A DNA stretch of 38,466 nt from Saprospiraceae bacterium (GCA_020628645.1 JAHDES010000060.1:1-38466), one strand, 5' to 3'. Counted from the stretch's first letter, positions 8,144 through 18,145 are shown. Made by a program: numbers and translations. The notes: generated from the sequence alone by a model not told the origin.

Positions 8144-8960
8144 CTATTTTTGCTTCTTCTTTTTCAGTTCTTTTTTTAATTTAAATGTCCTTTCTGGGCA
8201 AGGAAATTGTCTGATTTACGCAGAAGAAAGTGGCGAAAGAAAAGCTTGTGAATTGTGTTATCGTGCTTTAGAATATAAACAAGGAAGTAAAGAGTCTCAA
8301 TTATTATTTGACCAAGCTATACAAATAGGCCCTAATTATGCTTGGGCTTATTACGAAAAGTCTGTTCCCTTTTTTAAACGTGGATTATTTGCTGAAGGTG
8401 TAAGTTTAATCAATAAAGCTATAGAATTAGAACCTCAAAATTATTTATACTATAGAGCCTATTGGTATTTTTATAACCGTAGTTTTGATTTTTGTATAAA
8501 AGACCTTGAAGAACTGTATACCAATCATAATATATCCTATTGTGCAACTCCTAGTGGCGAATTGGAGATGAGATTATTGCTAGGAATGGCGCATGCATCT
8601 TCTGGAAATACATCAAAAGGTATCTCTTGGATCCAACATTTAATGGACACTTATAAAAAACAACCCAATTTAAAGGGAACCTATGATCACTTTTGTCTTG
8701 GAGTTTTGTATTATAAAAATAATCAATTGGATTTGGCTATAGAACAATTTGAACAACAACTAGCAATTGATAACAACTTCGCTACTACATATTATTATCT
8801 AGGTTTAATAAAGGAAAAAGAATCCGAGAGTGATGAAGCAGAACATTATTTTAAACAAGCATTAGCAAAAATGAATAGAGAAAATAATGGCTATAGCTTT
8901 AATATTTTTGAAGAATTTAATGTCTTTAAAGCTGATATTGAGAAAAAGTTAAATAAATAG
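8115..8960 (+). CDS. Secreted TPR protein
   Basis: A 281-residue tetratricopeptide-repeat protein with a hydrophobic N-terminal signal (YYYSYFCFFFFSSF) ending before GQGNC. Repeat-like helix pairs include AWAYYEKSVPFFKRGLF, GVSLINKAIELEPQ, TYDHFCLGVLYYKNNQL and TTYYYLGLIKEKESESDEA. It is a likely periplasmic protein-binding scaffold. The start at 8115 gives a basic residue ahead of the hydrophobic core; the ATG at 8130 is an equally possible start. It overlaps the end of the lipoprotein gene, suggesting translational coupling. The truncated TPR fragment at 7221-7460 just upstream may be a decayed relative, though similarity between the two is not obvious by eye. Confidence 0.8.
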   Translation: MVRFNMYYYSYFCFFFFSSFFNLNVLSGQGNCLIYAEESGERKACELCYRALEYKQGSKESQLLFDQAIQIGPNYAWAYYEKSVPFFKRGLFAEGVSLINKAIELEPQNYLYYRAYWYFYNRSFDFCIKDLEELYTNHNISYCATPSGELEMRLLLGMAHASSGNTSKGISWIQHLMDTYKKQPNLKGTYDHFCLGVLYYKNNQLDLAIEQFEQQLAIDNNFATTYYYLGLIKEKESESDEAEHYFKQALAKMNRENNGYSFNIFEEFNVFKADIEKKLNK

Positions 8961-8998
8961 ACTTTTTTTTGAGAGAAATAAAATAGAGCTGGAAACAA

Positions 8999-9035
8999 CT
9001 TCTAATCTAAAATCAGTAAAAATTTAGATTTGAAG
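8999..9035 (+). terminator. Hairpin after the TPR gene
   Basis: Arms 8999-9011 (CTTCTAATCTAAA) and 9023-9035 pair over 13 bases with one mismatch. No good T-run follows, so termination is only probable. It lies 39 bases past the TPR stop codon. Confidence 0.35.
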
Positions 9036-9106
9036 TTAATTTGTTACCACATTTCAAAAAAACATCATATATTGGAGAATTGAAAAAAGCGTGTTAGAGC
9101 AAAATG

Positions 9107-9125
9107 AATAGAGTTATACTCTATT
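9107..9125. promoter_or_regulatory. Palindrome, possible operator
   Basis: AATAGAGT and ACTCTATT form a perfect 8-bp inverted repeat around TAT. Its size and symmetry suit a dimeric regulator, but no regulator gene lies nearby and the distance to the NRPS start is large (455 bases). Confidence 0.25.
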
Positions 9126-9453
9126 TTACTTAAACAACTATGAGAAGATTAAAAACAATAAAGGGCAATTCTTCATGAGTTTGAAAGGGTTTATAAATCA
9201 TAAACTACTTTCAACATCTTATACTTTTCTTAAACCCCAACTTTCTTGTTTTCATCTTTTCTAAGTACCATACTGCTCATTTTTGAGTATTGGTATAAGC
9301 TTACCATTACAATTCTTCTCGCTTTAGACATATCATAATGTTTCATAGTTTATACAAACAGATAGATAATCTTTTGTCTTTTAATCTTGATCTTCATTAA
9401 GAAAAACATGATTTTTTTCTTTTTAATGTCACAGGCTTAAAAACATAGATTGA

Positions 9454-9478
9454 TACCTAAGTAATTCTTACTTAGGTA
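9454..9478. promoter_or_regulatory. Perfect palindrome upstream of NRPS, candidate operator
   Basis: Arms TACCTAAGTAA and TTACTTAGGTA, each 11 bases, flank TTC. The site lies 102 bases before the NRPS start codon and directly upstream of the weak promoter candidate at 9489-9518. It is a good size for a dimeric transcription factor. An RNA hairpin is an alternative, but there is no T-run and no gene end upstream. Confidence 0.4.
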
Positions 9479-9579
9479 ATTTCACATAATTGAAAAAAAT
9501 TGTCTGCACCTATACTTCATAACTAAGGATAGGGAGGTCATCTGATGTCCTTAATGAAGGTATAATAAAACCGTTTACT

Positions 9580-12500
9580 ATGAGCAAAAACAATCTTTCT
9601 GCACTCCAAAAATTCATTTGGATTGATCAACAATTATCGCCCCAATCTCCTAAATATAACATTGGTGGCTACGCGATAATTAAAGAGGCATTAGATGCAC
9701 ATTTATTTCAAAAAGCGATTAGCATTTTTTCAAAAAAACATCCTGTTTTTTGTAGTTTATTTAAAGAAGAACAAGGAATTCCATTTTTATTTATAAATAA
9801 TAACAAGAATAATGGAATACATTATTTCGAAAATAACAATATAAAGGAGGTTCAAAAACTTATTCAAGAAGACTTTTCTATTCCTTTTGAGGTTAATAAA
9901 AACGAACAATTATTTACAATTTGGTTGATAAAAATTGATGCTTCTACCTTTATTTGGTATACAAAATTGCATCATTTGATAGCGGATGGATTTTCCTTTC
10001 AGATTTTATTCAATGAAGTAGGAACGATTTATACTTCACTTAAAAAAGAAGATAGTTCGATTGAAGATACTACAACAAATAAAAGCTTTGCCAATTACGT
10101 CCAAGAAGAGAATGCATACTATAATGCAGCAACGTTTACAAAAGATAAAGCATTTTGGAAAGAAAAATATCAATCCTTTCCACAATTGATTTTTTCTACA
10201 GCTCATAAGAACGATCAACTTTATGTTAAAGAATTAATCCTTTCTCCTAATGCTTATGGATCGCTTCAACAGTTAGCGCAACAAGAAAATTGTAGTATGT
10301 TTCATCTACTACTTGCCAGTTTTTCTATTGTATTTTCTAAATTTTATCATACCCAAGAAATCAATATTGGTACTCCCCTATTCAATCGTACTAACAGAAT
10401 AGATCGTACCATATTTGGTCCTTTCATTAACTTATTACCACTGCCAATTCATCTTAATGAAAATGCTTCATTTTTGCAGTTGATTCAACAGATTAAGAAG
10501 GATACCTTTAGCATCTATCGACATCAAAAATTTCAACAAGCTGAAATCATAAAAGCCATCAATTATAAAGGAAATAGACTCTATGACTTTAGGATTTCGT
10601 ATGAAAACTTTGATTATCAGACAACTTTTTCAGATGGTGACGCTGAGATTGTGGCCTTATCCAACCACAGCGAAGATGACCCCTTGTCTGTTCATATTAT
10701 GGATTACAATCAAGATGACCTGAAATTCCGCTTTGATTTTAATGGAAGTTATATTCCTGAATATATTGCTGATGAGTTAATTACTTCTATCCAATATGTC
10801 TTGGAACAAACGACTCAACACCTCCATCAAACGATAAATCAACTTTCTATACTTGCTCCAAAACAAAAAAAAGAAGTGGAGCGCATCTCAAGAGGAAATC
10901 AATTAGAAATCTTGCATAAAAGTTTTCCTGAATTATGGAATAAAAATTTAACTTCCTTTAATTCGAACAAAGCATTACGGTATAAAGATGATACATTATC
11001 ATATGAACAAACCCATCAACTGGTTCAAAAAATAGCAGCCTATTTACAAACTCAAAAAATTCGTAAAGGCGATCGAATAGGAGTATTGATGGATCGTTCT
11101 ATTCATTATATCCCTGTTGTTTTGGGTATATTACAAGTAGGTGCGACTTATGTCCCTATTGATAAATGTTTTCCTACAGATCGAATTAAATTCATAGTAG
11201 AAGATAGTACGATTAAACTCGTTTTAACGGATGAACAACTTTCCATTAATTGCCAGCAAGCAATCGTCAATTCCATTTTTGAAAAAGAATATGCTTCTCC
11301 AGTTAAAGCTATTCCTATTCTAGAAAATGATGATGCTTATATTATTTATACTTCTGGATCAACAGGAAAACCCAAAGGAGTCTTAATTTCACATGCTTCC
11401 TTAATTGATTATGCTACTTCTTTTTCTGACTATTTCAAATTAGACGAAACGGATGTTGTAATGCAGCAATCTTCTTTTGTATTTGATACTTCGATTGAAG
11501 AAATATTCCCGATTTTGAGTGTAGGAGGATCGCTTGTTATTTCAGAAAACCCAAAAGATTTCCATCATTTATTGAAGGAATGTAGTCAATATCAAGTTAG
11601 CCTTTTAAGTACCAATCCTTATGTGGTACAATATTTAAATGATCATTTCGCAAATTATGACTTATCGTTGAAAACGCTCATAAGTGGGGGCGATAAATTG
11701 AAAAGAACACAAATCCATCAATTACTAGATCAAATCAATGTCTACAACACATACGGCCCCACCGAAAGTACAGTTTGCGCGACCTACCATAAGGTAGATA
11801 CAATAGAAGATAATATCCCTATCGGTCATCCCATTGCCAATCGACAAGTGTATGTAATAAATAACAATCAACTATTGCCCAAAGGAGCAATAGGAGAAAT
11901 TGCATTAGGAGGAAAAGGCTTGGCTAAAGAATATATCAATAATCCAAACTTGACCAAGGCTCTTTTTGTAGATATAAATGGAACGAAAGTTTATAAAACT
12001 GGAGATTTAGGACAATGGAATAAACATGGCGATCTTCTTTTTCATGGTAGAAAAGATAATCAATTGAGTTTTAGAGGGTATCGGATAGAAGCACAAGAAA
12101 TCGAAAAGACGATCAAAAGCATTCATCCTACGATTAAAAACTGTTTTGTCACCGTTCGTGAAATACAAGCAAATCCAACTTTATTAGCTTATGTGGTTGA
12201 AAATGGCACTCCTGTTCAAACTGATGCTTTAATGGGTTCGTTAAAACAGAAATTACCCAATTATATGATCCCAAATCATATTTTGGTACTTGATGAAATC
12301 CCTTTAAATACCAGCGGTAAAATAAATACTAAACTCTTACCGCTACCTCAAAAAACCGTCGTACAACACAGCATTACTCCTCCTTCAACGAAACTAGAAA
12401 AGGAACTACTCAACTTATGGCAAAACTTATTAAATACAGATGAAATAGGTATTAATTCCAACTTTTTTGAATTAGGTGGTCACTCGCTCTTAGCGAATCA

Positions 12501-15500
12501 ATTTATTGGTTTAATTAGAGAACAAAAACAGCAAGACATTAGTCTTAAAGCCTTTTACGATGCGCCTACTATCCACGAAATAGCCAGTCTTTTACAAAAT
12601 AGTGAATCATCGGCTTCCTTCCAGCTTCAAAAAGCTCCTGAACAAGTCTTGTATCCTTTATCTTTCCCACAAGAACGCTTATGGTTTTTAAATGAATTAA
12701 ATAAAAAAAACAAAGCCTATTATGTGCCAAGGGCGATCAAAATGACTGGGAAAGTAGATGTTCAATTAATTGAAAAGACATTTACTTTATTAATTGAAAA
12801 ACACGAGATTTTACGTACTCAATTTCCTGTAATTGAAGGGATTCCTTATCAAAGAGTTATTGCTCCTTTTTATTTTCATGTTCCGCTGGTTTCATTAGAA
12901 CATTATCCGCCTGATGAGCAACAAGGAGCGATAGAAGAATTCATTTTAAAAGAGGGAAATTTAAAGTTTGATCTCGAAAAAGATCCCTTAGTCAGAGTAT
13001 CCATTTTACGAAAATCAGAGCTGGATAACATCTTAGTTTTTTGTGAACATCACATTATTCACGATGGTTGGACACAAGGTATTTTATTGCGAGAATTTAT
13101 TGATACTTATGAAAAATTATTAGCGGATAAAAATTATACTTTAAGTAAACCTTATTTACAATTTAAGGATTTTGCCTACTGGCAACGGAATTATTTCACA
13201 AAAGAAATACTAGAAAAACATGCTAAATTTTGGCGAGAAAAACTTGCTCACCATAAAGCAGTACTGCCATTGCCGACCAAAGGAAATCGCCCAAAAGAGA
13301 TATCAGGAAATGGACGATTGTTAGAATTCACCTTAGAGGATGAATTTGCACAAGCTGTTCGAAATTTTAGTCAGCAACATAACGCCACGCTATTTATCAC
13401 GATGTTGGCTGCCTTTAAAATGGTTTTGAGTTATTTTAGTAAGGAAACAGATATCTGTATTGGTACGGCTGCTGCGAATAGACGCTTGGCTTCCGTGAGT
13501 AATATCCTTGGAATGATCATCAATACCATTGCAGTTCGTACAGAATTTTCGAGTGAGGATACTTTGCTGGATATTTTTTCTAAAGTACGCGAAAGTTGCT
13601 TTGAAACCTATGCCTATGAAGACACCCCATTTGATAAAGTAGTGCAATTCACGGGAGCTGAACGGGATTTGAGTATCAACCCCATTTTTCAGTACAACTT
13701 TAGTTTTATGAATACGCCTTCTCGAAATCTTCATTTGCCAGATTTAGATCTTGAGATATTGGATTCCCATAATCAAACTTCAAAATTTGATATTAATGTC
13801 GTCGTCGTCACTCCATTAGAACAAAACCAACAAGAATCAATACAAGAAGATTCTATTGAACGAATTATTGTAGAATGGGAATACAATAGTGATATTTTCA
13901 CGGAGGAATTAATGGAGCTGATGATAACAGCTTACAATACGTTTTTACGACTCATTGTTACAAAAGGAAATACCCCCTTTGAAGCAGTTCATCCATTTAA
14001 AAAAGAGACAACTTTTAGTAAATTAGATGTGAATTCAGCTCGTACTACAACGCATGAAAACGTCCTTTCACTCTTTCATAAACAAGTTGCGAAAAATCCT
14101 CATAAACAAGCCTTAGTCTTTGAAGAGACCCATTATACCTATCAAGAATTAGAGGAATTATCCAGTCAATTTGCTTTGTTTTTATCCGAACATAAGGACA
14201 TTCAAAAGAATGACATCATTGCAATTTATCTGGAGCGAAGCGCGTGGCAAATCATTAGTATTTTGGCTATTTTAAAACTAGGGGCAGCCTATTTACCTAT
14301 CAATCGCCAAACTCCTGAAAAACGAAGAACATTAATTCTCCAAGATTCAAAAGCCCTATTTTGTATTGACACTCAACAACTCAATTTATTTCTTAAAAAG
14401 CAATCAACGTATAATGCCAATACCTTAAAAGCAGCAAAAATTGATCCTGAAGATTTAGTTTATGTCATCTATACTTCTGGGTCTACTGGCGATTCAAAAG
14501 GAGTAAAAATCAATCATAAAAACTTATATTTTTCTACAACTGCTAGAAAAGATATTTACCAACAAAATCTTAATTTCTTATTACTTTCCTCCATCAGTTT
14601 TGATAGTTCAATCGCAGGAATATTCTATAGTTTATGTTATGGGAATACACTGCATCTCACTTCTAATTTAGATTTAAAAGATCCAAATTTATTAGCGAAT
14701 TATATCCTTAAAGAAGAAATTGGTTCTTTCTTATCTATTCCATCTTATGCAGAATTGATTTTAACATCCTTGAAACAATACCCTAAGGCCTTAAAAGAAG
14801 TGATTGTAGCAGGTGAGTATTGCTCTCCTAATTTTATTCACTACTTTTTTAAGGAAGATAAATTAAAAGATGTAGCCCTTTTCAATGAATATGGCCCCAC
14901 AGAATGTACCGTTTGGGCAACGTATCATCAATATGAAAGGGGACAAGCCATTAAAGATACCATTGGACAAGCCATATCTGGCGTACAAACCTATGTCTTG
15001 GATGCAAATCACAATTTTTTACCCAATGGAATTATAGGTGAATTGGGTATTGCTGGCGAAACCGTTTCTACGGGTTATCTAAATAATGATACTTTGACCC
15101 AAGAAAAATTCATTACTAAAACACTTGCTAATAATCAAAAAATCAGAATTTATACCACTGGAGATTTAGTCATCAAGCATGCGAATGGAACAATTACGTA
15201 TAAAGGCAGGAAAGATCATCAGGTGAAGATCAGAGGACATCGAATTGAATTGCAAGAAATTGAAAAAGTTTTAAATCAATATCCACAAGTAGATCGCGCA
15301 GTTGTAGGAACGTATAAAGGGAATAGTTCAGAACTTAAACTGAGGGCGTATTATGAAGCTTCAAATGAAATTGCCCCAAGCGATTTAAAAGAACACATTG
15401 GTGCAGTGTTGCCATTGTATATGGTGCCTTCTAGTTTCTTCCAGATTGATCAATTTAAAACCAATGAAAATGGAAAGATTGATCGAAATGCTCTTCAAAA

Positions 15501-16524
15501 AATTAAGATTAAACTCGAAAAATCACCACTCTTTCAGCCCAATAAAAAGCGATCGCCTTTAGAACAGGAATTAGTCTTAAAATGGCAAGAATTATTGGAG
15601 ACCACCCATTTTGACATTGATGATGATTTCTTTGAATTAGGCGGAACGTCCATCCAAGCGATTTATGGCACTAAATTGAGTACGATCGAATTTCCTGTGA
15701 AATATTATTTTCAGTATCGAACAATCAGAGCCATTGCCAAACAAATTAATACTGATCAATCCACACATAAAAAGGAACTCCTTATTCCATTATTGGAACA
15801 GCCGAATAGCACGATCAATTTAATTTTAGTTCCATATGCGGGTGCTTTAGAAGCGTCCTATTATAGTCTCTTGAATGGCTTCAAAAACAATGAAACCTAC
15901 AATATCTATGAAGTTGCATCTTATCGAGAATACATCAACGATAACCAATGGGATTTGGATCAATTCTTAACTGATTTTAGAACAGCCATTGCTAATTTAC
16001 CTGCTGATCGACAGTTGGTATTATATGGACACTGTGCAGGGACAGCTTTGAGCTTATTATTAGCGCAAGAATTACAAAAACAGCAACATGAATTGCTTGG
16101 CGTCTTTTTAGGAGCAAGCTTATTTACTACTAAAACAAATACTCCTTTTGATGCGAATCAAATCAAGAAATTATTGTTAGGTATCAATGAAAATTTACAA
16201 TTGTTACCAGCTAAAGAACAACAATCCATCATTGATAATTTTGGCATTGATCATAAAATTGCATTGCAAATCAAGCAAGCATTTACTACAAATCATCAAG
16301 CAATACCAGCATTAAGCTGCCCCATTCATTGCTTGTTTGGAGAACACGACCCACTTACGCCAAACCATCAAGAAGCCTATTCGAATTGGAGTAGATTTAC
16401 CAATACTACACTGACGTATACGACGATTTCGGAAGGAAATCATTACTTCGTCAATGAAAAATCAGAGACAAGCGCAAACATTATTATCCATAAAATAAAC
16501 GACTGGAATGCAACTAATAAGTAA
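9580..16524 (+). CDS. Two-module NRPS, C-A-T-C-A-T-TE
   Basis: A 2314-residue synthetase predicted to join two amino acids. C1 (1-430) has HHLIADG at 131-137 and resembles the EntF condensation domain (HHLIADGFSF, IYRHQKFQQAEI), so it probably accepts an acyl or aryl starter. A1 has YTSGSTGKPKG (from 590) and NTYGPTE (723-729). T1 has LGGHS with Ser969. C2 has HHIIHDG (1157-1163). A2 has IYTSGSTGDSKG (from 1630) and NEYGPTE (1769-1775). T2 has LGGTS with Ser2024. TE has GHCAG with Cys2152 where Ser is usual, Asp2257 and His2288. Eye-derived specificity codes are DTESIGTVCK (A1, close to a Lys code) and DSALIAEVWK (A2, unassigned). No epimerisation domain is present. The stop overlaps the exporter gene by 17 bases. 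Confidence 0.95.
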   Translation: MSKNNLSALQKFIWIDQQLSPQSPKYNIGGYAIIKEALDAHLFQKAISIFSKKHPVFCSLFKEEQGIPFLFINNNKNNGIHYFENNNIKEVQKLIQEDFSIPFEVNKNEQLFTIWLIKIDASTFIWYTKLHHLIADGFSFQILFNEVGTIYTSLKKEDSSIEDTTTNKSFANYVQEENAYYNAATFTKDKAFWKEKYQSFPQLIFSTAHKNDQLYVKELILSPNAYGSLQQLAQQENCSMFHLLLASFSIVFSKFYHTQEINIGTPLFNRTNRIDRTIFGPFINLLPLPIHLNENASFLQLIQQIKKDTFSIYRHQKFQQAEIIKAINYKGNRLYDFRISYENFDYQTTFSDGDAEIVALSNHSEDDPLSVHIMDYNQDDLKFRFDFNGSYIPEYIADELITSIQYVLEQTTQHLHQTINQLSILAPKQKKEVERISRGNQLEILHKSFPELWNKNLTSFNSNKALRYKDDTLSYEQTHQLVQKIAAYLQTQKIRKGDRIGVLMDRSIHYIPVVLGILQVGATYVPIDKCFPTDRIKFIVEDSTIKLVLTDEQLSINCQQAIVNSIFEKEYASPVKAIPILENDDAYIIYTSGSTGKPKGVLISHASLIDYATSFSDYFKLDETDVVMQQSSFVFDTSIEEIFPILSVGGSLVISENPKDFHHLLKECSQYQVSLLSTNPYVVQYLNDHFANYDLSLKTLISGGDKLKRTQIHQLLDQINVYNTYGPTESTVCATYHKVDTIEDNIPIGHPIANRQVYVINNNQLLPKGAIGEIALGGKGLAKEYINNPNLTKALFVDINGTKVYKTGDLGQWNKHGDLLFHGRKDNQLSFRGYRIEAQEIEKTIKSIHPTIKNCFVTVREIQANPTLLAYVVENGTPVQTDALMGSLKQKLPNYMIPNHILVLDEIPLNTSGKINTKLLPLPQKTVVQHSITPPSTKLEKELLNLWQNLLNTDEIGINSNFFELGGHSLLANQFIGLIREQKQQDISLKAFYDAPTIHEIASLLQNSESSASFQLQKAPEQVLYPLSFPQERLWFLNELNKKNKAYYVPRAIKMTGKVDVQLIEKTFTLLIEKHEILRTQFPVIEGIPYQRVIAPFYFHVPLVSLEHYPPDEQQGAIEEFILKEGNLKFDLEKDPLVRVSILRKSELDNILVFCEHHIIHDGWTQGILLREFIDTYEKLLADKNYTLSKPYLQFKDFAYWQRNYFTKEILEKHAKFWREKLAHHKAVLPLPTKGNRPKEISGNGRLLEFTLEDEFAQAVRNFSQQHNATLFITMLAAFKMVLSYFSKETDICIGTAAANRRLASVSNILGMIINTIAVRTEFSSEDTLLDIFSKVRESCFETYAYEDTPFDKVVQFTGAERDLSINPIFQYNFSFMNTPSRNLHLPDLDLEILDSHNQTSKFDINVVVVTPLEQNQQESIQEDSIERIIVEWEYNSDIFTEELMELMITAYNTFLRLIVTKGNTPFEAVHPFKKETTFSKLDVNSARTTTHENVLSLFHKQVAKNPHKQALVFEETHYTYQELEELSSQFALFLSEHKDIQKNDIIAIYLERSAWQIISILAILKLGAAYLPINRQTPEKRRTLILQDSKALFCIDTQQLNLFLKKQSTYNANTLKAAKIDPEDLVYVIYTSGSTGDSKGVKINHKNLYFSTTARKDIYQQNLNFLLLSSISFDSSIAGIFYSLCYGNTLHLTSNLDLKDPNLLANYILKEEIGSFLSIPSYAELILTSLKQYPKALKEVIVAGEYCSPNFIHYFFKEDKLKDVALFNEYGPTECTVWATYHQYERGQAIKDTIGQAISGVQTYVLDANHNFLPNGIIGELGIAGETVSTGYLNNDTLTQEKFITKTLANNQKIRIYTTGDLVIKHANGTITYKGRKDHQVKIRGHRIELQEIEKVLNQYPQVDRAVVGTYKGNSSELKLRAYYEASNEIAPSDLKEHIGAVLPLYMVPSSFFQIDQFKTNENGKIDRNALQKIKIKLEKSPLFQPNKKRSPLEQELVLKWQELLETTHFDIDDDFFELGGTSIQAIYGTKLSTIEFPVKYYFQYRTIRAIAKQINTDQSTHKKELLIPLLEQPNSTINLILVPYAGALEASYYSLLNGFKNNETYNIYEVASYREYINDNQWDLDQFLTDFRTAIANLPADRQLVLYGHCAGTALSLLLAQELQKQQHELLGVFLGASLFTTKTNTPFDANQIKKLLLGINENLQLLPAKEQQSIIDNFGIDHKIALQIKQAFTTNHQAIPALSCPIHCLFGEHDPLTPNHQEAYSNWSRFTNTTLTYTTISEGNHYFVNEKSETSANIIIHKINDWNATNK

Positions 16525-18145
16525 ACAAGATAAAATCAAAATCATCAACTATACAGGATTAGCGATTCTTTCAGGAATGCTCAATTTCTTATTCCTTTTG
16601 ATCGTCAATCATGCCGTAGAATATTTATTGTCGAACAATACCGACTTGAGTGGAAATTACAAACTCTTACTTCAATTTGGGCTAGTTATTCTATTTTTTC
16701 TGATTTCAAGATGGATTCTCAATGCCAAAGTCATCGCTTTTTCACAAAAGATTTATTGGGGGTTGAGGGAACGAATTCTTCAGTTAATTGTACGATCGCA
16801 TAGCGCACAAATTACAAAGAATAAGTCAAAATTGTATGCCGTTTTAGCCAATGACATCAATACTATTTTAGAAGCATCTACGATTATTATTACGTTTATT
16901 TCATCTGCAATTTTAGTGGTGGCGTGCTTTATTTATTTGGCATTTATCAATATCTATGTCTTTCTAATCACACTTTTAGCTGCTGGCTTGGGAATATTTG
17001 TGTATTTAAAAGTATCTAAAATTAGCAATCAAAAATTTGAAAATGTTCGAGATAATGAGACCAATTTCTTGAAGTATTTCAATTATCTATTAGATCTGAC
17101 AAAAGAACTTCAAGTATTCCCCAAAAAAGGAAAAGCCATTTTTGATACTCGATTAAAACCAATTGTTGATTATGGAGAAAAGAATAATACAGACGCCTAT
17201 GTTTCCTATTTGAATAGTCAGTTGATAAGTCAATTTCTCTTTTATACGCTCATTGTTTTTGTGCTGTTTTATGCTAAAGTATTCTTTGAAATTGAATTGA
17301 GTAAACTGATCAATATTGTTTTTGTCTTACTCTATCTTTTTAATCCATTGGTAAATCTGTTGGTCTTTTTACCCACCTTGAGTCGTGCCAGTATTTCGAT
17401 GAGAAAAATTAGTGCGGTAGAAACAGAATTACAATCTTCTCTTTCAGAAATGAATACGGAAGATATAACAGAAGAAATAGTTGAGTCTTTCCATAGTTTA
17501 CAAATTAAAAAGGTAGCTTTTGAGTATCCAAGTAAAGAATTTGCGGTTGGGCCAATTGATTTTACCATTCGTAAAAATGAAATCTTATTTATTTATGGAG
17601 GCAATGGTTCTGGAAAATCTACCATGATTTATTTATTGCTAAATATTTTAAAAAGCGAAGAGGGAGAATACGCCCTAAATGGAGGTGCATTTATTCCGTT
17701 TAAACAAAAGAGTTTATATCGTTTATTTTCCCCAGTTTTTAGTGATTTCAAACTCTTTGATAGCTTGTATGCTATAGAAGATATTGATGAAAAACGCATT
17801 AAGAGATTGATTCAATTATTTGAATTAGAAGAAAAAGTAGTTTTTGAAAATAAGCAATTTTCTACTTTGGATTTATCCTTGGGTCAGCGAAAGCGGTTGG
17901 CCTTAATCATGGCTATTTTAGAAGATCGCCCCATTTTGGTTTTGGATGAATGGGCAGCCGATCAAGATCCTTATTTCAGAAAAAAATTCTATACCGAGAT
18001 TATTCATCGAATTGTAAAGGAGGAAAACAAAACCATTCTTGCCATTACCCATGATGATAAATACTACGAAGAAGCTGATCGACTTTTTAGAATGGATTAT
18101 GGAAAACTAAAAGAAATCAGTCTCCAAAAAGAGGTGATTCATTAA
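16508..18145 (+). CDS. PvdE/SyrD-type peptide-exporting ABC transporter
   Basis: A 545-residue half-transporter of the cyclic-peptide-export family, with a membrane part (about 1-300, several TM segments) fused to an ATPase. Walker A is GGNGSGKST (364-372), the signature region is LSLGQRKRLAL, and Walker B runs into DEWAADQDP, wording characteristic of the PvdE/SyrD group that exports NRPS products across the inner membrane. It would work as a homodimer. Its start lies inside the NRPS 3' end, so translation is probably coupled and the NRPS product is its likely cargo. The next gene, the acylase, begins 19 bases later. Confidence 0.93.
   Translation: MQLISKQDKIKIINYTGLAILSGMLNFLFLLIVNHAVEYLLSNNTDLSGNYKLLLQFGLVILFFLISRWILNAKVIAFSQKIYWGLRERILQLIVRSHSAQITKNKSKLYAVLANDINTILEASTIIITFISSAILVVACFIYLAFINIYVFLITLLAAGLGIFVYLKVSKISNQKFENVRDNETNFLKYFNYLLDLTKELQVFPKKGKAIFDTRLKPIVDYGEKNNTDAYVSYLNSQLISQFLFYTLIVFVLFYAKVFFEIELSKLINIVFVLLYLFNPLVNLLVFLPTLSRASISMRKISAVETELQSSLSEMNTEDITEEIVESFHSLQIKKVAFEYPSKEFAVGPIDFTIRKNEILFIYGGNGSGKSTMIYLLLNILKSEEGEYALNGGAFIPFKQKSLYRLFSPVFSDFKLFDSLYAIEDIDEKRIKRLIQLFELEEKVVFENKQFSTLDLSLGQRKRLALIMAILEDRPILVLDEWAADQDPYFRKKFYTEIIHRIVKEENKTILAITHDDKYYEEADRLFRMDYGKLKEISLQKEVIH

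Larger units (their letters stand above)
8961..9579. other. Long non-coding region before the NRPS operon
   Basis: This 619-base, very AT-rich stretch separates the TPR gene from the NRPS. I see no protein gene in it. It holds a terminator-like hairpin (8999-9035), a short palindrome (9107-9125), an imperfect two-part hairpin (TTGAAAG at 9181-9187 with CTTTCAA at 9208-9214, GTTTAT at 9189-9194 with ATAAAC at 9200-9205) and a long palindrome close to the NRPS start (9454-9478). ATTG at 9489-9492 and TATACTTC at 9511-9518, 18 bases apart, are a weak promoter candidate. No Fur-box-like sequence was seen. Confidence 0.5.
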
